Assembly: GCF_042434095.1 (NCBI RefSeq)
Contig: NZ_JBHLUE010000026.1
Span: forward strand, 558,001 to 622,000
DNA length: 64,000 bases
Direction of reading: 5' to 3'
Source: KBS50 sp042434095
Lineage (GTDB): Bacteria > Actinomycetota > Actinomycetes > Mycobacteriales > Micromonosporaceae
Position numbers and translations under genes: made by a program. How positions within the stretch are numbered: position 1 is the first letter of the stretch; each line of letters starts with the position of its first letter. Shown here one piece after another: positions 36,223-44,409 of this stretch. A model generated the notes under the pieces. That model did not search any database. It was not told the DNA's origin and saw only the letters and a program-made list of their open reading frames with translations.

Positions 36223-37326
36223 TCAGGGACTGGTGCAGCCGACGTTGCTCGGCTGCTGGGAACCGTCCCCGGTGCCGGTGTACCCGAACGTCGTCGAGGC
36301 GCCCGGCGCGATCGTGCCGTTGTAGGCGGCGTTCTTCACCGTGACCGCCCCGCTGGTGCCGCTGTTGACGCCGTTCCACAGGCTGCTGATGTTCTGCCCG
36401 CCCGGCAGGGTCATCCGGACGGTCCAGCCGTTGAGCGTGGACGAGCCGGCGTTGGTAACCGTCACCGTGGCCTGGAAGCCGCCCTGCCAGCTGTTGGTCA
36501 GCGAGTACGTGGCCCGGCAGCCGCCCCCGCCCGGCGGCGGGCTGCTCGGCGGCGGGCTGCTCGGCGGCGGGTTGGTGGGCGGCGCGCTGGTGGGCGGCGG
36601 GTTCGTGGGCGGCGCCGAGGTGGGCGGCGGGGTGCCGCTGTCCACCGTGATGTTGGAGCTGCCGCTGCTCTGGTAGCCCTCGGTGGCCAGGATCTGGTAG
36701 TCGAAGCTGCCGAGGTTCATGCCGTACCGGGACCAGGCGTCGAAGTGGTTTCCGGTGCTGATGGTGCCGCCGGTCCGCTTCGACTGCCGGACGCTCCAGT
36801 ACTGGTTGAAGGTCGCGGTGCCGATGATCGAGGGCGCGTTGTACCGGGTGGTCTCGTAGATGTCGTACGTGCCGCCGTCGCTGGTCACCGTGCCCTTGTA
36901 GGTGCCGGTGGGCCGGTAGGTGCCCCAGTTGTCGACGATGTAGTACTCGACCAGCGGGTTGGTGGTCCAGCCGTACAGCGACAGGTAGCTGTTGCCGGAG
37001 GTGTTGAAGCTGCCCGAGTAGGTGACGTTCCGGCGCGCGCCGGGCTTCCAGCCCTTGCCGGCGACGAAGTTGTTGACGCTGTTCCAGGAGGTGCTGTATT
37101 GCCCCCCGGCGCCCATCGTCATGGTGACGTTGCCGCTGTCCTTCCAGAAGGAGAAGAAGTAGCCGTTGTTGGTGCCGGTCTGGTTTGTCGTGACGGTCGT
37201 GTCGGCGCTGGCGGTGCCGGGCAGCGCCATGGTGGCCGCGGCCAGTGCCACGGCACAGGCACCGCCGAGCAGCAGCCGGATCCGGCCGCGTCCGCGGCGT
37301 ACCGGCTGAGCGGGGGCGTCGTTCAT
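36223..37326 (-). CDS. Secreted GH11 endo-1,4-beta-xylanase with CBM2
   Basis: A 367-residue exported enzyme: signal peptide with Arg-rich start (cleavage after ASA near 43), a GH11 beta-jelly-roll (about 45-235) with the nucleophile Glu in VEYYIVDNWG and acid/base Glu in LATEGYQSSG, a Pro/Thr/Ser linker of PPTSAPPTNPPP type, and a C-terminal CBM2 (CRATYSLTNSWQGGF to SNVGC). It cuts xylan. The ATG at 37326 is preceded by GAGGAAG at a slightly long spacing. The promoter lies at 37565-37624. Its downstream neighbour on the same strand is the chitinase gene, and the two probably have separate promoters. Confidence 0.95.
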   Translation of the reverse strand: MNDAPAQPVRRGRGRIRLLLGGACAVALAAATMALPGTASADTTVTTNQTGTNNGYFFSFWKDSGNVTMTMGAGGQYSTSWNSVNNFVAGKGWKPGARRNVTYSGSFNTSGNSYLSLYGWTTNPLVEYYIVDNWGTYRPTGTYKGTVTSDGGTYDIYETTRYNAPSIIGTATFNQYWSVRQSKRTGGTISTGNHFDAWSRYGMNLGSFDYQILATEGYQSSGSSNITVDSGTPPPTSAPPTNPPPTSAPPTNPPPSSPPPSSPPPGGGGCRATYSLTNSWQGGFQATVTVTNAGSSTLNGWTVRMTLPGGQNISSLWNGVNSGTSGAVTVKNAAYNGTIAPGASTTFGYTGTGDGSQQPSNVGCTSP

Positions 37327-37742
37327 CCGCGTGCTTCTTCCTCGTGAGGCGGGCCGGCCCGCCGCGCGGCGTGGCTCGACCCGGCCGGTGTGGATGCCCG
37401 GGTGTCGGCCGTCGCGCCGTGCAGGACGCGCCGGCCCGCCACGGTCCGCCCGCTCCGGCATGCCCCGTTGCCCGGCGGGGCCGGCCGGTCGTCGTCTGCT
37501 CGGCGGCCGGGCACCGGGTCGCGGCAGGGACCCGGAATCGACGCTAGTTGATGTCGATGGCGCCAGTATTGGTCCGACGGAGCGCGACTGTCAACGACTT
37601 TCGGAAACGTTGCGGACACTTTCGAGGACCGCGGTACCGGATGGATTCTCCCCGTCAGCGGGACCGGGACCCCGGCCTGATACCTGGAGCTCCCTCCCGG
37701 TCGAGCCGACGGGTCAACCGATCGGGGCCGGCCGGCGGCGGC
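37327..37742. other. Long leader/intergenic region of the xylanase gene
   Basis: About 416 bases between the SGNH gene end and the xylanase start. It holds the promoter at 37565-37594 and the repeated ACTTTCG boxes. The roughly 240-base 5' leader of the xylanase transcript shows no recognisable riboswitch or reading frame. Confidence 0.5.
37565..37624 (-). promoter_or_regulatory. Xylanase promoter with repeated CGAAAGT boxes
   Basis: Minus-strand TTGACA (37594-37589), an 18-base spacer and AATACT (37570-37565) form a promoter. Two CGAAAGT direct repeats lie upstream at 37603-37597 and 37624-37618, 21 bases (about two helical turns) apart. The nearer one overlaps a small TTTC-G-GAAA palindrome (37599-37607). 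GAAA/TTTC repeats near promoters are known for Streptomyces xylanase genes; correspondence here is inferred. Confidence 0.6.
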
Positions 37743-38507
37743 TCACCGCGGACCGGGCTCGGCCGAGTACACGGCCTCGGCGATCGCCCGATGACCGCGG
37801 GCGTTCGGGTGGTCGCCGTCGTCGGCGAGCAACTCGGTCGGGTCGGCGTTGCCGTCGTGGCCCCGGAACGCCGAGCGGGTGGGTACGTACCGCGCCGCGT
37901 GGGCGTCGGCGGCGACCCGCAGCGCGTCGTTGGCGTACCCGGTGATCAGATCCGCCTCGGCGGTCCGGTCGCCGTAGTCGGCGCGGGCCACGGCGCCGTC
38001 CTCGACCACGTTCCAGTAGCCCAGCACCAGGATGGGCACCGACGGGCCGGCCAGGAACCGCAGCCGGTCCAGCGCGGCCGCCACGTTGACCTCGACCCCG
38101 TCCGCGGCCGCCCGGTAGTCCGGGTCGCCGCCCCGGTCGAAGACGCCGGCCAGGTCGTTCGCGCCGACCATCACCATGATCACTGTGGCCGAGCGGACGC
38201 TGTCCTCGACCGCGGGCGCCCGCACCTGGTCGCGGACGTCCGCCGAGGTGTAGCCGGGATGCGCGAGGTTGACCGACCGCGCCTCGGCGGAGATCCGCCG
38301 GGCGTACAGGTCCGGGAAGGGGAGGCAGCCGCAGGCGGTTCCGGCCGGCACCGAGTCGCCGAGGGCGACCACCACCGGCCCGGCCGGCCGGCCGGGCACG
38401 GCGGCCGGGCGCCCGTGCGCCGGCAGCACGTCCGGCCCCCACGAGGTGCAGCCGAGCAGCACCGCCAGCCCGAGCGCCACTCCGCGCGCCGCCGCCATCA
38501 GAGCCAA
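37743..38507 (-). CDS. SGNH/GDSL-family hydrolase lipoprotein
   Basis: About 254 residues. The N-terminus is a signal peptide ending in a lipobox-like LLGC, so the protein is probably lipid-anchored. Block I GDS (ALGDSVPAG), block III GAND, and the terminal D-x-x-H in DGDHPNARGH supply the catalytic Ser, oxyanion Asn and Asp/His of SGNH hydrolases. It is likely an esterase or deacetylase acting outside the cell, perhaps on acylated plant polysaccharide given the neighbouring xylanase. The TTG at 38507 has GGAGGT six bases upstream; an ATG three codons later is possible. Confidence 0.82.
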   Translation of the reverse strand: MALMAAARGVALGLAVLLGCTSWGPDVLPAHGRPAAVPGRPAGPVVVALGDSVPAGTACGCLPFPDLYARRISAEARSVNLAHPGYTSADVRDQVRAPAVEDSVRSATVIMVMVGANDLAGVFDRGGDPDYRAAADGVEVNVAAALDRLRFLAGPSVPILVLGYWNVVEDGAVARADYGDRTAEADLITGYANDALRVAADAHAARYVPTRSAFRGHDGNADPTELLADDGDHPNARGHRAIAEAVYSAEPGPR

Positions 38508-38636
38508 TCCGTCACCTCCGCGAACTCCGCGAGGGTACGCCCGGCCCGCGGCGGGCCGCATCCGGTCGCCCGGCGCCACCGGCGCGTCGCGGCGGGTCGC
38601 CACCCGTCCTGGCCGGTCGCCCGCGGGACGCGCCGG

Positions 38637-39896
38637 TCAGGTGACCCGGGACGGCTCGGCCGGCATCTGCTCGTGGACCCGACGGTCCACGATGTCCCGC
38701 AGCCGGTCCATCGCGTCCCACACGTCGACGAACCGGGTGTACAACGGCGCCGGGCCGAGCCGGAGCCGGTCCGGCACCCGGTAGTCGGCGATCACGCCGG
38801 CCTCGGCCAGCGCCCGGCAGATCCGCAGCGCCTCCGGGTGCCGCAGCGACACGTGCCCGCCGCGCCGCTCCGGCTCGCGCGGTGAGGCCAGGTCGAAGCC
38901 GTACGGCGCGAGCCAGGCGTCGGCCAGATCCACCAGCAGCTCGCCCAGCCGCAGCCCCTTCTCCCGGACCCGCTCGATGCCCGCCTCGGCCAGCACGTCG
39001 ACGGCCGGCTCCAGCGCGGCCAGCGACAGGATCGGCGGGGTGCCGACCAGGAACCGGTCGAGGTCGGGCGCGGGCTCGTAGTCGGCCGGCATCCGGAACT
39101 GGTCCCGTTGGCCGAACCAGCCCCAGATCGGCTGCCGTAGCGACTGCTGCAGCTCCCGGCGCACGTACAGATAGGCCGGGGCGCCCGGGCCGCCGTTGAG
39201 GTACTTGTAGGTGCAGCCGACCGCCAGGTCGGCGCCGGAGTCGGTCAGCCGCACCGGCACGGCGCCGGCCGCGTGCGACAGGTCCCACAGCACCAGCGCG
39301 CCCACCCGGCGGGCCGCCGCGGTGACCGCGGCCAGGTCCAGCAGGGCGCCGCAGCGGTACGACACGGCCGACAGCACGACCAGCGCGACGTCCTCGTCCA
39401 GCGCGGCCGTCAGGGTGTCGAGCGCCAGGCCCTGGTCCAGGTCGGAGGGGAGCGCCCGCAGGGTGAGGCCGCGCTGCCGGGCCAGGCCCTGCAGGACGTA
39501 GCGGTCCGTCGGGAAGTCCTCGGCGTCCATCAACACGGTGTGCCGGCCGGGGGTGGCGTCCAGAGCCGCGGATGCCAGCTTGTAGAGGTTGACCGACGTC
39601 GAGTCGGACACCACCACCTCGCCCGGCCGGGCGCCGAGGGCCGAGGCGGCCAGCCGGTCGCCCAGCCGCCGCCCCCAGTCGATCCACACCGGCCAGGAGC
39701 TGACCAGGTCACCGCCCCAACCGTCCTCGATCAGCCGGGACAGGAACCGCGGGGTGGCCGCCGGCAGCCGGCCCAGCGAGTTGCCGTCCAGGTAGACGAC
39801 CTTCTCGTCGGCGATCACGAACCGCTCCCGCAGCCCCGCCAGCGGGTCGGCCGCGTCCAGCTCCTCGGCCCGCGACCGGGACAACCGATCTGGCAT
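38637..39896 (-). CDS. kynU: Kynureninase
   Basis: A 419-residue PLP enzyme of the aminotransferase class V fold. Visible blocks are YLDGNSLGRLP, SDSTSVNLYKL, WDLSHAAGA, the PLP-binding K231 in CTYKYLNGGPG, WGWFGQRDQF and HVSLRHPEA. It cleaves kynurenine to anthranilate and alanine in tryptophan breakdown. The start at 39896 has GGGAGC upstream. No tryptophan dioxygenase or formamidase gene is near, so it is isolated here, between carbohydrate genes. Anthranilate supply for a secondary metabolite is possible but there is no sign of one. Confidence 0.93.
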   Translation of the reverse strand: MPDRLSRSRAEELDAADPLAGLRERFVIADEKVVYLDGNSLGRLPAATPRFLSRLIEDGWGGDLVSSWPVWIDWGRRLGDRLAASALGARPGEVVVSDSTSVNLYKLASAALDATPGRHTVLMDAEDFPTDRYVLQGLARQRGLTLRALPSDLDQGLALDTLTAALDEDVALVVLSAVSYRCGALLDLAAVTAAARRVGALVLWDLSHAAGAVPVRLTDSGADLAVGCTYKYLNGGPGAPAYLYVRRELQQSLRQPIWGWFGQRDQFRMPADYEPAPDLDRFLVGTPPILSLAALEPAVDVLAEAGIERVREKGLRLGELLVDLADAWLAPYGFDLASPREPERRGGHVSLRHPEALRICRALAEAGVIADYRVPDRLRLGPAPLYTRFVDVWDAMDRLRDIVDRRVHEQMPAEPSRVT

Positions 39897-39961
39897 GTGG
39901 TGCTCCCTTCGGACGACACCCGCGCCGGGGGCGACGTCCGGGTGTCCGCTCGCTGCGAACC

Positions 39962-40789
39962 CTAACCGGGCCGTGCGCCGGGCCCGCCCCCCGGGCCGGC
40001 CCCGGTGAGCCGCACCGCGACCAGGCGGTCGACCGGGAGCAGGTCGGCGCCCGCGCCGGCGCAGCCGGCGCAGTCCCGTACGTGCCGGCCGAACCGCTTG
40101 CGCCACAGCGGGCTCGGGCGGCCGTCCCACCGCAGGCCGACCCCGGTCAGCCGCGGGCAGCCGGGCCGGCTGCCCAGCGCCCGGGCCACGCCCCGGCCGA
40201 TCCGCAGCTGGTCCTTCATCCGGCGCACCCGCACGGCGGCGGTGGCGGGCGAGATCTCCAGCGCCGCGGCCAGCTCGGACCGGGTCAGCGCCCCGGTCTC
40301 GGCCAGCCACCACAGCGCCAGCACCGTACGGTCGTCCGGATCGAGCCACCGGGTGGCCGCCGCCAGCTCGCGGCGCTGATCGGTCAGCCCGAGCCGGAGG
40401 ATGACCGCGGCCACGAAGTCCGCGCCCGGATCGGCCACCTCCCGCGCGCGGTCCAGCTCGGTGGTCCGGGCCGCCGCGAGCCGGCGCCGGCTCTCGTGCT
40501 CCCGGATCTGGCGCAGGGTGATGGCCGCCAGCCAGGTCCGGAAGCCGTCGGGCGCGGGCAACTCGCCGAGCTGCCCGATGACCCGCAGCAGCGCCTCCTG
40601 CGCCACGTCGTCCACGTCGGCGTGCCGGTGCAGCGCAGGCCCGACGATGGCGTAGACCAGCGGCAGGGACCGGGCCCCGAGGGTGTCGAGCGCCGCCCGG
40701 TCACCGTTGCGCGCCGCCAGGACCAGGGCCCGCTCGGACGCGTCCGGGCCGGCCGGCGGCGCGCTGCCGCCGGCCGCCGGACCGGTCAC
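39962..40789 (-). CDS. ECF-type RNA polymerase sigma factor with Cys-rich tail
   Basis: A 275-residue sigma-70-family protein. Region 2 spans about residues 20-85 (VYAIVGPALHRHADVDDVAQEALLRV), and region 4 about 140-190 (DRTVLALWWLAE, SELAAALEISPATAAVRVRRMK). The C-terminal 70 residues are extra and include CAGCAGAG, a possible metal-binding or redox motif. It starts at a GTG overlapping the stop of the upstream secreted beta-helix gene (GTGA), so it is translationally coupled to an exported protein. No anti-sigma gene is adjacent. It could control the nearby carbohydrate genes, which is inference. Confidence 0.82.
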   Translation of the reverse strand: MTGPAAGGSAPPAGPDASERALVLAARNGDRAALDTLGARSLPLVYAIVGPALHRHADVDDVAQEALLRVIGQLGELPAPDGFRTWLAAITLRQIREHESRRRLAAARTTELDRAREVADPGADFVAAVILRLGLTDQRRELAAATRWLDPDDRTVLALWWLAETGALTRSELAAALEISPATAAVRVRRMKDQLRIGRGVARALGSRPGCPRLTGVGLRWDGRPSPLWRKRFGRHVRDCAGCAGAGADLLPVDRLVAVRLTGAGPGGGPGARPG

Positions 40790-42984
40790 GGATAGCTGAC
40801 CAGGTAGACCGGGACGGTCGCGGTGCCCTGCGCGGTCGCTCCGGTGTCGTTGATGACGTGCACGATCGAGCCGACGCCGCCCAGCGACACGGTGAGCAGG
40901 TCGTGGAAGCGCACGCCGGATCGGGCCGGCGCCTCGAACGCGTGGTAGGCGGCGATGGACGGGTCGGCGGTGAAGTTGCAGTAGCTGCCCATGCCCCAGC
41001 CCTCGAACGAGGTCACCGAGCCCGCCACGGAGAACGCCGGGTAGCCGGTGTGGCCGCCGCTGCTCCAGGCCGCGGCGCTGGGCGGGTCGTACGGCAACTC
41101 GTTCTGGAAGAAGATCTCCCGGCCGTTGTTGCCGTTCCAGATCACCTCGGCCTTCTGGTAGTGCTCGACGAACAGCCCCTCGGCGGTGACGTTGTCGCCG
41201 TTGACGATCAGGCCGGTGTCGGCCGTGTTGCTCGTCCAGCCGACGCCGCTGCCGTGGTCGGCCCGCCAGGCCCAGATGTGGTCGATCAGCGCGTCGCGCT
41301 GGTTGACCACCAGGCTCGTGGTGGCCTTGCCGACGCCGGCGCCGCCGATCCGGAAGAACACGTCCTGCACGCTGGTCGGGTCGGCCGCGTGCCCGGCGGC
41401 GGCGCCGGCCGGGCCGACCTGCAGCAGCACCGGAGAGTTCACCGGGCCGGCGTCGAAGAGCAGCCCGGCCAGCCGTACGCCGTCGACGTCGGCCACGGAC
41501 ATCGGTACGACGCCGTTCTGCGGGATCAGCGTCGGGTAGCCGATGCCGAGCACCACGGTGTCGGCCCGGTTCACCGTGATGGTGCCCTCGACCGGGTAGA
41601 CCCCGGGGGTGAACAGCAGGTTGAGCCCCTGCGCCAGGGCCGCGTTGATGGTGGCCGCGGAGTCGCCGGGGTGCGCCACGTAGAACCGGCTGAGCGGGAT
41701 CGACGTGCCGGGGGTGGGGCCGTTCTGCCAGGACGGCCCGGCCGCGTTCGTCCGCAGCGCCGGCACGAACACCTGGTACGCGCCGGCGGAGTCCAGGTAG
41801 AGGTACGGCACGTCCCGGCTCACCGGGGTCTGCGCCAGGGTGGTGTACGGCGGGTTCGGGAAGCTGGTGGCCGGGGCGCCGGGCACCCCGGAGTTCACGA
41901 CGTTCCACACGGCGTTGGAGTAGCCGCCCACGGTGCTGTCCCGGGTGTACCACTGCTGCTGGGAGTAGGGCTGGACGGTGCCGGTGACCCGACTGTCGGC
42001 GATGTACCCGCCGCTGGCCCAGCCGTACGAGGCCGGGGCGAGGTTGAGGTTGCCCTGGATGTCCATCCGCCGGAACGGCGCGGCCTGCGCCACCGCCCAG
42101 CGGGTGAACCCGGCGGACGGGAAGACCTCCATGTTGGACGCCGAGCGCCAGAAGTTCTGGGTGGCGTTGCCGTTGAACCAGCCGGCGTCGACGGTGATGT
42201 CGCCGTGGATCCGGACGTCGTCGGGGTTCCGGCCGAGGCCCATGATGGAGGTGTAGAAGCCGATCTGCGCGTTGATCCCGGAGTAGTCGCCGGGCTTGAA
42301 CAGCAGCGCGTACCGCTGGCTGCCGAACTGGTTGGCCTCCTGCGACCGGAACACGGTGTCGAGCTGGCCCTGGATCGCCGCGCTGGACATCGACGGGTCG
42401 AAGGTGATGACGTTCGGCCCCAGCGATCCGCCGCCCGGGATGGCGCCGCCGGTCGTCCGCACCGCGAACTCCCAGAGCGAGTAGCCGTACGGGGTGGCCC
42501 GCTGGGTGCCGTACATCCGCACGTACCGGCCGGTGCCGGCGAGGTCGATGGTCTGGGTGCCGCCGCCGCCCGCGGTGGTCGACCAGACGGTGGTCCAGCC
42601 GCTCCCGTCGGTCGAGGTCTGGATCTGGTACGCCCGGGCGTACGCCGCCTCCCAGTTCAGCGTCACCTGGCAGATGGGCATCGAGCTGCCGAGGTCGATG
42701 GTGATCCACTGGGGGTCGCTGAACGCGCTGGACCAGCGGGTGCCGGTGTTGCCGTCGACCGCGTTCGCCCCGGTCAACCCGCCGTTCTCGGTCGAGGAGA
42801 CGGTCACCGGCCGGTTCAGCGCCACGTTGGCGCCGGTGTCGCAACCGGTCGCGGCGGCGGCCGGCTCGGCCGGGCCGACCGGGGCGGCGGCCAGTGGGGT
42901 CGCGCCGAGCAGGGCCGCGGCGACCAGCACGAGCGCCCGCCGGGGCCGGCGGCCCGGGGTGGGGGTGCGGGGGATCGGTGTCAT
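40786..42984 (-). CDS. Secreted discoidin (F5/8 type C, CBM32-like) plus beta-helix protein
   Basis: A 732-residue exported protein. After a signal peptide (Arg-rich, cleavage near 45) comes an F5/8 type C domain (about 48-185: NRPVTVSSTENGG, WSSAFSDPQWITIDLG, YVRMYG) that commonly binds sugars. The remaining 540 residues form a right-handed beta-helix (DDVRIHGDITVDAGW, LLFTPGVYPVEGTITVNRADTVVLG, DHIWAWRADHG, LFVEHYQKAEVIWNG) as in GH55/GH87-like and pectate-lyase-like enzymes. Homologues are often mislabelled adenylyl cyclase. A glucan- or pectin-directed hydrolase is plausible; no family can be fixed. AGGAG precedes the start at 42984. It is co-transcribed with the sigma factor gene and divergent from the ROK regulator. 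Confidence 0.82.
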   Translation of the reverse strand: MTPIPRTPTPGRRPRRALVLVAAALLGATPLAAAPVGPAEPAAAATGCDTGANVALNRPVTVSSTENGGLTGANAVDGNTGTRWSSAFSDPQWITIDLGSSMPICQVTLNWEAAYARAYQIQTSTDGSGWTTVWSTTAGGGGTQTIDLAGTGRYVRMYGTQRATPYGYSLWEFAVRTTGGAIPGGGSLGPNVITFDPSMSSAAIQGQLDTVFRSQEANQFGSQRYALLFKPGDYSGINAQIGFYTSIMGLGRNPDDVRIHGDITVDAGWFNGNATQNFWRSASNMEVFPSAGFTRWAVAQAAPFRRMDIQGNLNLAPASYGWASGGYIADSRVTGTVQPYSQQQWYTRDSTVGGYSNAVWNVVNSGVPGAPATSFPNPPYTTLAQTPVSRDVPYLYLDSAGAYQVFVPALRTNAAGPSWQNGPTPGTSIPLSRFYVAHPGDSAATINAALAQGLNLLFTPGVYPVEGTITVNRADTVVLGIGYPTLIPQNGVVPMSVADVDGVRLAGLLFDAGPVNSPVLLQVGPAGAAAGHAADPTSVQDVFFRIGGAGVGKATTSLVVNQRDALIDHIWAWRADHGSGVGWTSNTADTGLIVNGDNVTAEGLFVEHYQKAEVIWNGNNGREIFFQNELPYDPPSAAAWSSGGHTGYPAFSVAGSVTSFEGWGMGSYCNFTADPSIAAYHAFEAPARSGVRFHDLLTVSLGGVGSIVHVINDTGATAQGTATVPVYLVSYP

Positions 42985-43124
42985 GGGGTTCTCCTGGGGT
43001 GGGTGGAGCATGACGGTGACGGCACTTCCATTACGCCTTAATCAATGTATTTATTAAAGTTTGTTTCCGATGAGGCCGTCAAGACCGGAGCCGTACAGTC
43101 GGAGCCGGGGGAGCGGGGTGACGG
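42985..43124. promoter_or_regulatory. Divergent promoter region between beta-helix and ROK genes
   Basis: An AT-rich core (about 43030-43070) contains TTAAT (43038-43042) and ATTAA (43053-43057) as an inverted repeat with ten bases between. It is the likeliest site for the ROK regulator, controlling itself and the divergent secreted protein plus sigma factor. Exact promoter hexamers are not clear. Confidence 0.5.
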
Positions 43125-44321
43125 ATGGAGCTGGTCCGGGCGACCAACCGGGGGGTGCGGCTGCGGAACCGGTCGTTGCTGCTGTCCCGGCTCTACCTGG
43201 ACGGTCCGCTGACCCGGCCCGACCTGGCCCGCAGCACCGGGCTCAGCCAGCCGGCGGTCAGCAACGTGGTGGCCGACCTGATCGACGAGGGGCTGGTGGT
43301 CGAGGCCGGCGCGGCCGCGCCGGACGGCGGGCGGCCGAGCATGCGGCTGCGGGTGGCGCCGGACTTCGCGGCGGTGATCGGCGTGGACGTCGGCGAGACC
43401 CGGGTCCGGGTCGAGCTGTTCGACTTCGCCATGGCCCAGCTCGCCGCCGTCGCGTACCCGCTCGATCCGGCGCGCACGGAGCCCGCGCCGGTGGTCGCGT
43501 CCGTGCTGGCCGGCATCGCCGCGGTCACCACCCGGGCGGGCGTGCCGCCGGATCGCGTGCTCGGGGTCGGGGTCGGGGTGTCCGGCGTGGTGGAGCAGGG
43601 CGCCGAGGCGGTGGTGCACGCCCAGGCGCTCGGCTGGGACCGGATTCCGCTGCAGCGGCTCATCGCCGAGGGAACGGACCTGCCGGTGCACCTCGACAAC
43701 GGGGCCCGGACGCTCGGCCAGGCGGAGATGTGGTTCGGCGCCGGCCGGGGCGCCCGCGATGCCGTGTTCGCGCTGCTCGGCACCGGCGTGGGCGCGGCCG
43801 TGGTCACCGACGGGGTCACCTACCGCGGCGCGTCGAGCAGCGCCGGCGAGTGGGGCCACACCACCCTGGTGTACGGCGGCCGGTCCTGCCGGTGCGGCGC
43901 CCGCGGCTGCCTCGAGGCGTACGTGGGGGCCGCCGCGATCATCGACCGCTACCGGACGGCCCGGCGCGGCCGTCCGGTGCCCGGCCCCGACGAGGAGTCC
44001 CAACTGGGCGCGCTGGTCGAGGACGCCGCCCGGTCCCCGGTGGCCCGCCGGATCCTGACGGAGACCGCCGACCAGCTGGGCGCCGGGGTGGCCAACCTGA
44101 TCAACGTGTTCAACCCGGAGCGGGTCGTGCTGGGTGGCTGGGCCGCGGTGGCGCTGGCCGACCTGTTGCCCGCGATCCGGGCCGCGGCCGGGCGGCAGGC
44201 ACTGCGCCAGCCGTACGAACGGGCGTCCATCGAGCTGGGCCGGCTCGGCGTCGACGCGGTGGCGCTCGGCGCGGCCACCCTGCCGATCGCCCGGCTGCTC
44301 GCGGCCGGTGGCCGCGCCTGA
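43125..44321 (+). CDS. ROK-family transcriptional regulator
   Basis: A 398-residue ROK protein. An N-terminal winged helix-turn-helix (about 15-75: LTRPDLARSTGLSQPAVSNVVADLIDEGLV) precedes a sugar-kinase-like domain with IGVDVGETRVRVEL, GVGVGVSGVV, LDNGARTLGQAE and the zinc/ROK signature CRCGARGCLE. Such proteins are usually repressors responding to sugars. GGGGGAGCGGG lies upstream of the start. It is divergent from the beta-helix/sigma operon and convergent with the arabinofuranosidase, so local control of the carbohydrate genes is the obvious inference. Confidence 0.92.
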   Translation: MELVRATNRGVRLRNRSLLLSRLYLDGPLTRPDLARSTGLSQPAVSNVVADLIDEGLVVEAGAAAPDGGRPSMRLRVAPDFAAVIGVDVGETRVRVELFDFAMAQLAAVAYPLDPARTEPAPVVASVLAGIAAVTTRAGVPPDRVLGVGVGVSGVVEQGAEAVVHAQALGWDRIPLQRLIAEGTDLPVHLDNGARTLGQAEMWFGAGRGARDAVFALLGTGVGAAVVTDGVTYRGASSSAGEWGHTTLVYGGRSCRCGARGCLEAYVGAAAIIDRYRTARRGRPVPGPDEESQLGALVEDAARSPVARRILTETADQLGAGVANLINVFNPERVVLGGWAAVALADLLPAIRAAAGRQALRQPYERASIELGRLGVDAVALGAATLPIARLLAAGGRA

Positions 44322-44349
44322 CTGCGCCACCGGCAGGGCCTCCCGACCA

Positions 44350-44380
44350 GCGCCGGCCGGCCCAGGCGGCCGGCCGGCGC
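44350..44380. terminator. Strong bidirectional terminator hairpin
   Basis: GCGCCGGCCGGCC (44350-44362) and GGCCGGCCGGCGC (44368-44380) form a perfect 13-bp stem with a five-base loop. It sits between the convergent ends of the ROK and GH54 genes. Confidence 0.88.
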
Positions 44381-44409
44381 CGCGGAGATCCGGGTTCCTT
44401 CGTCCGGTG

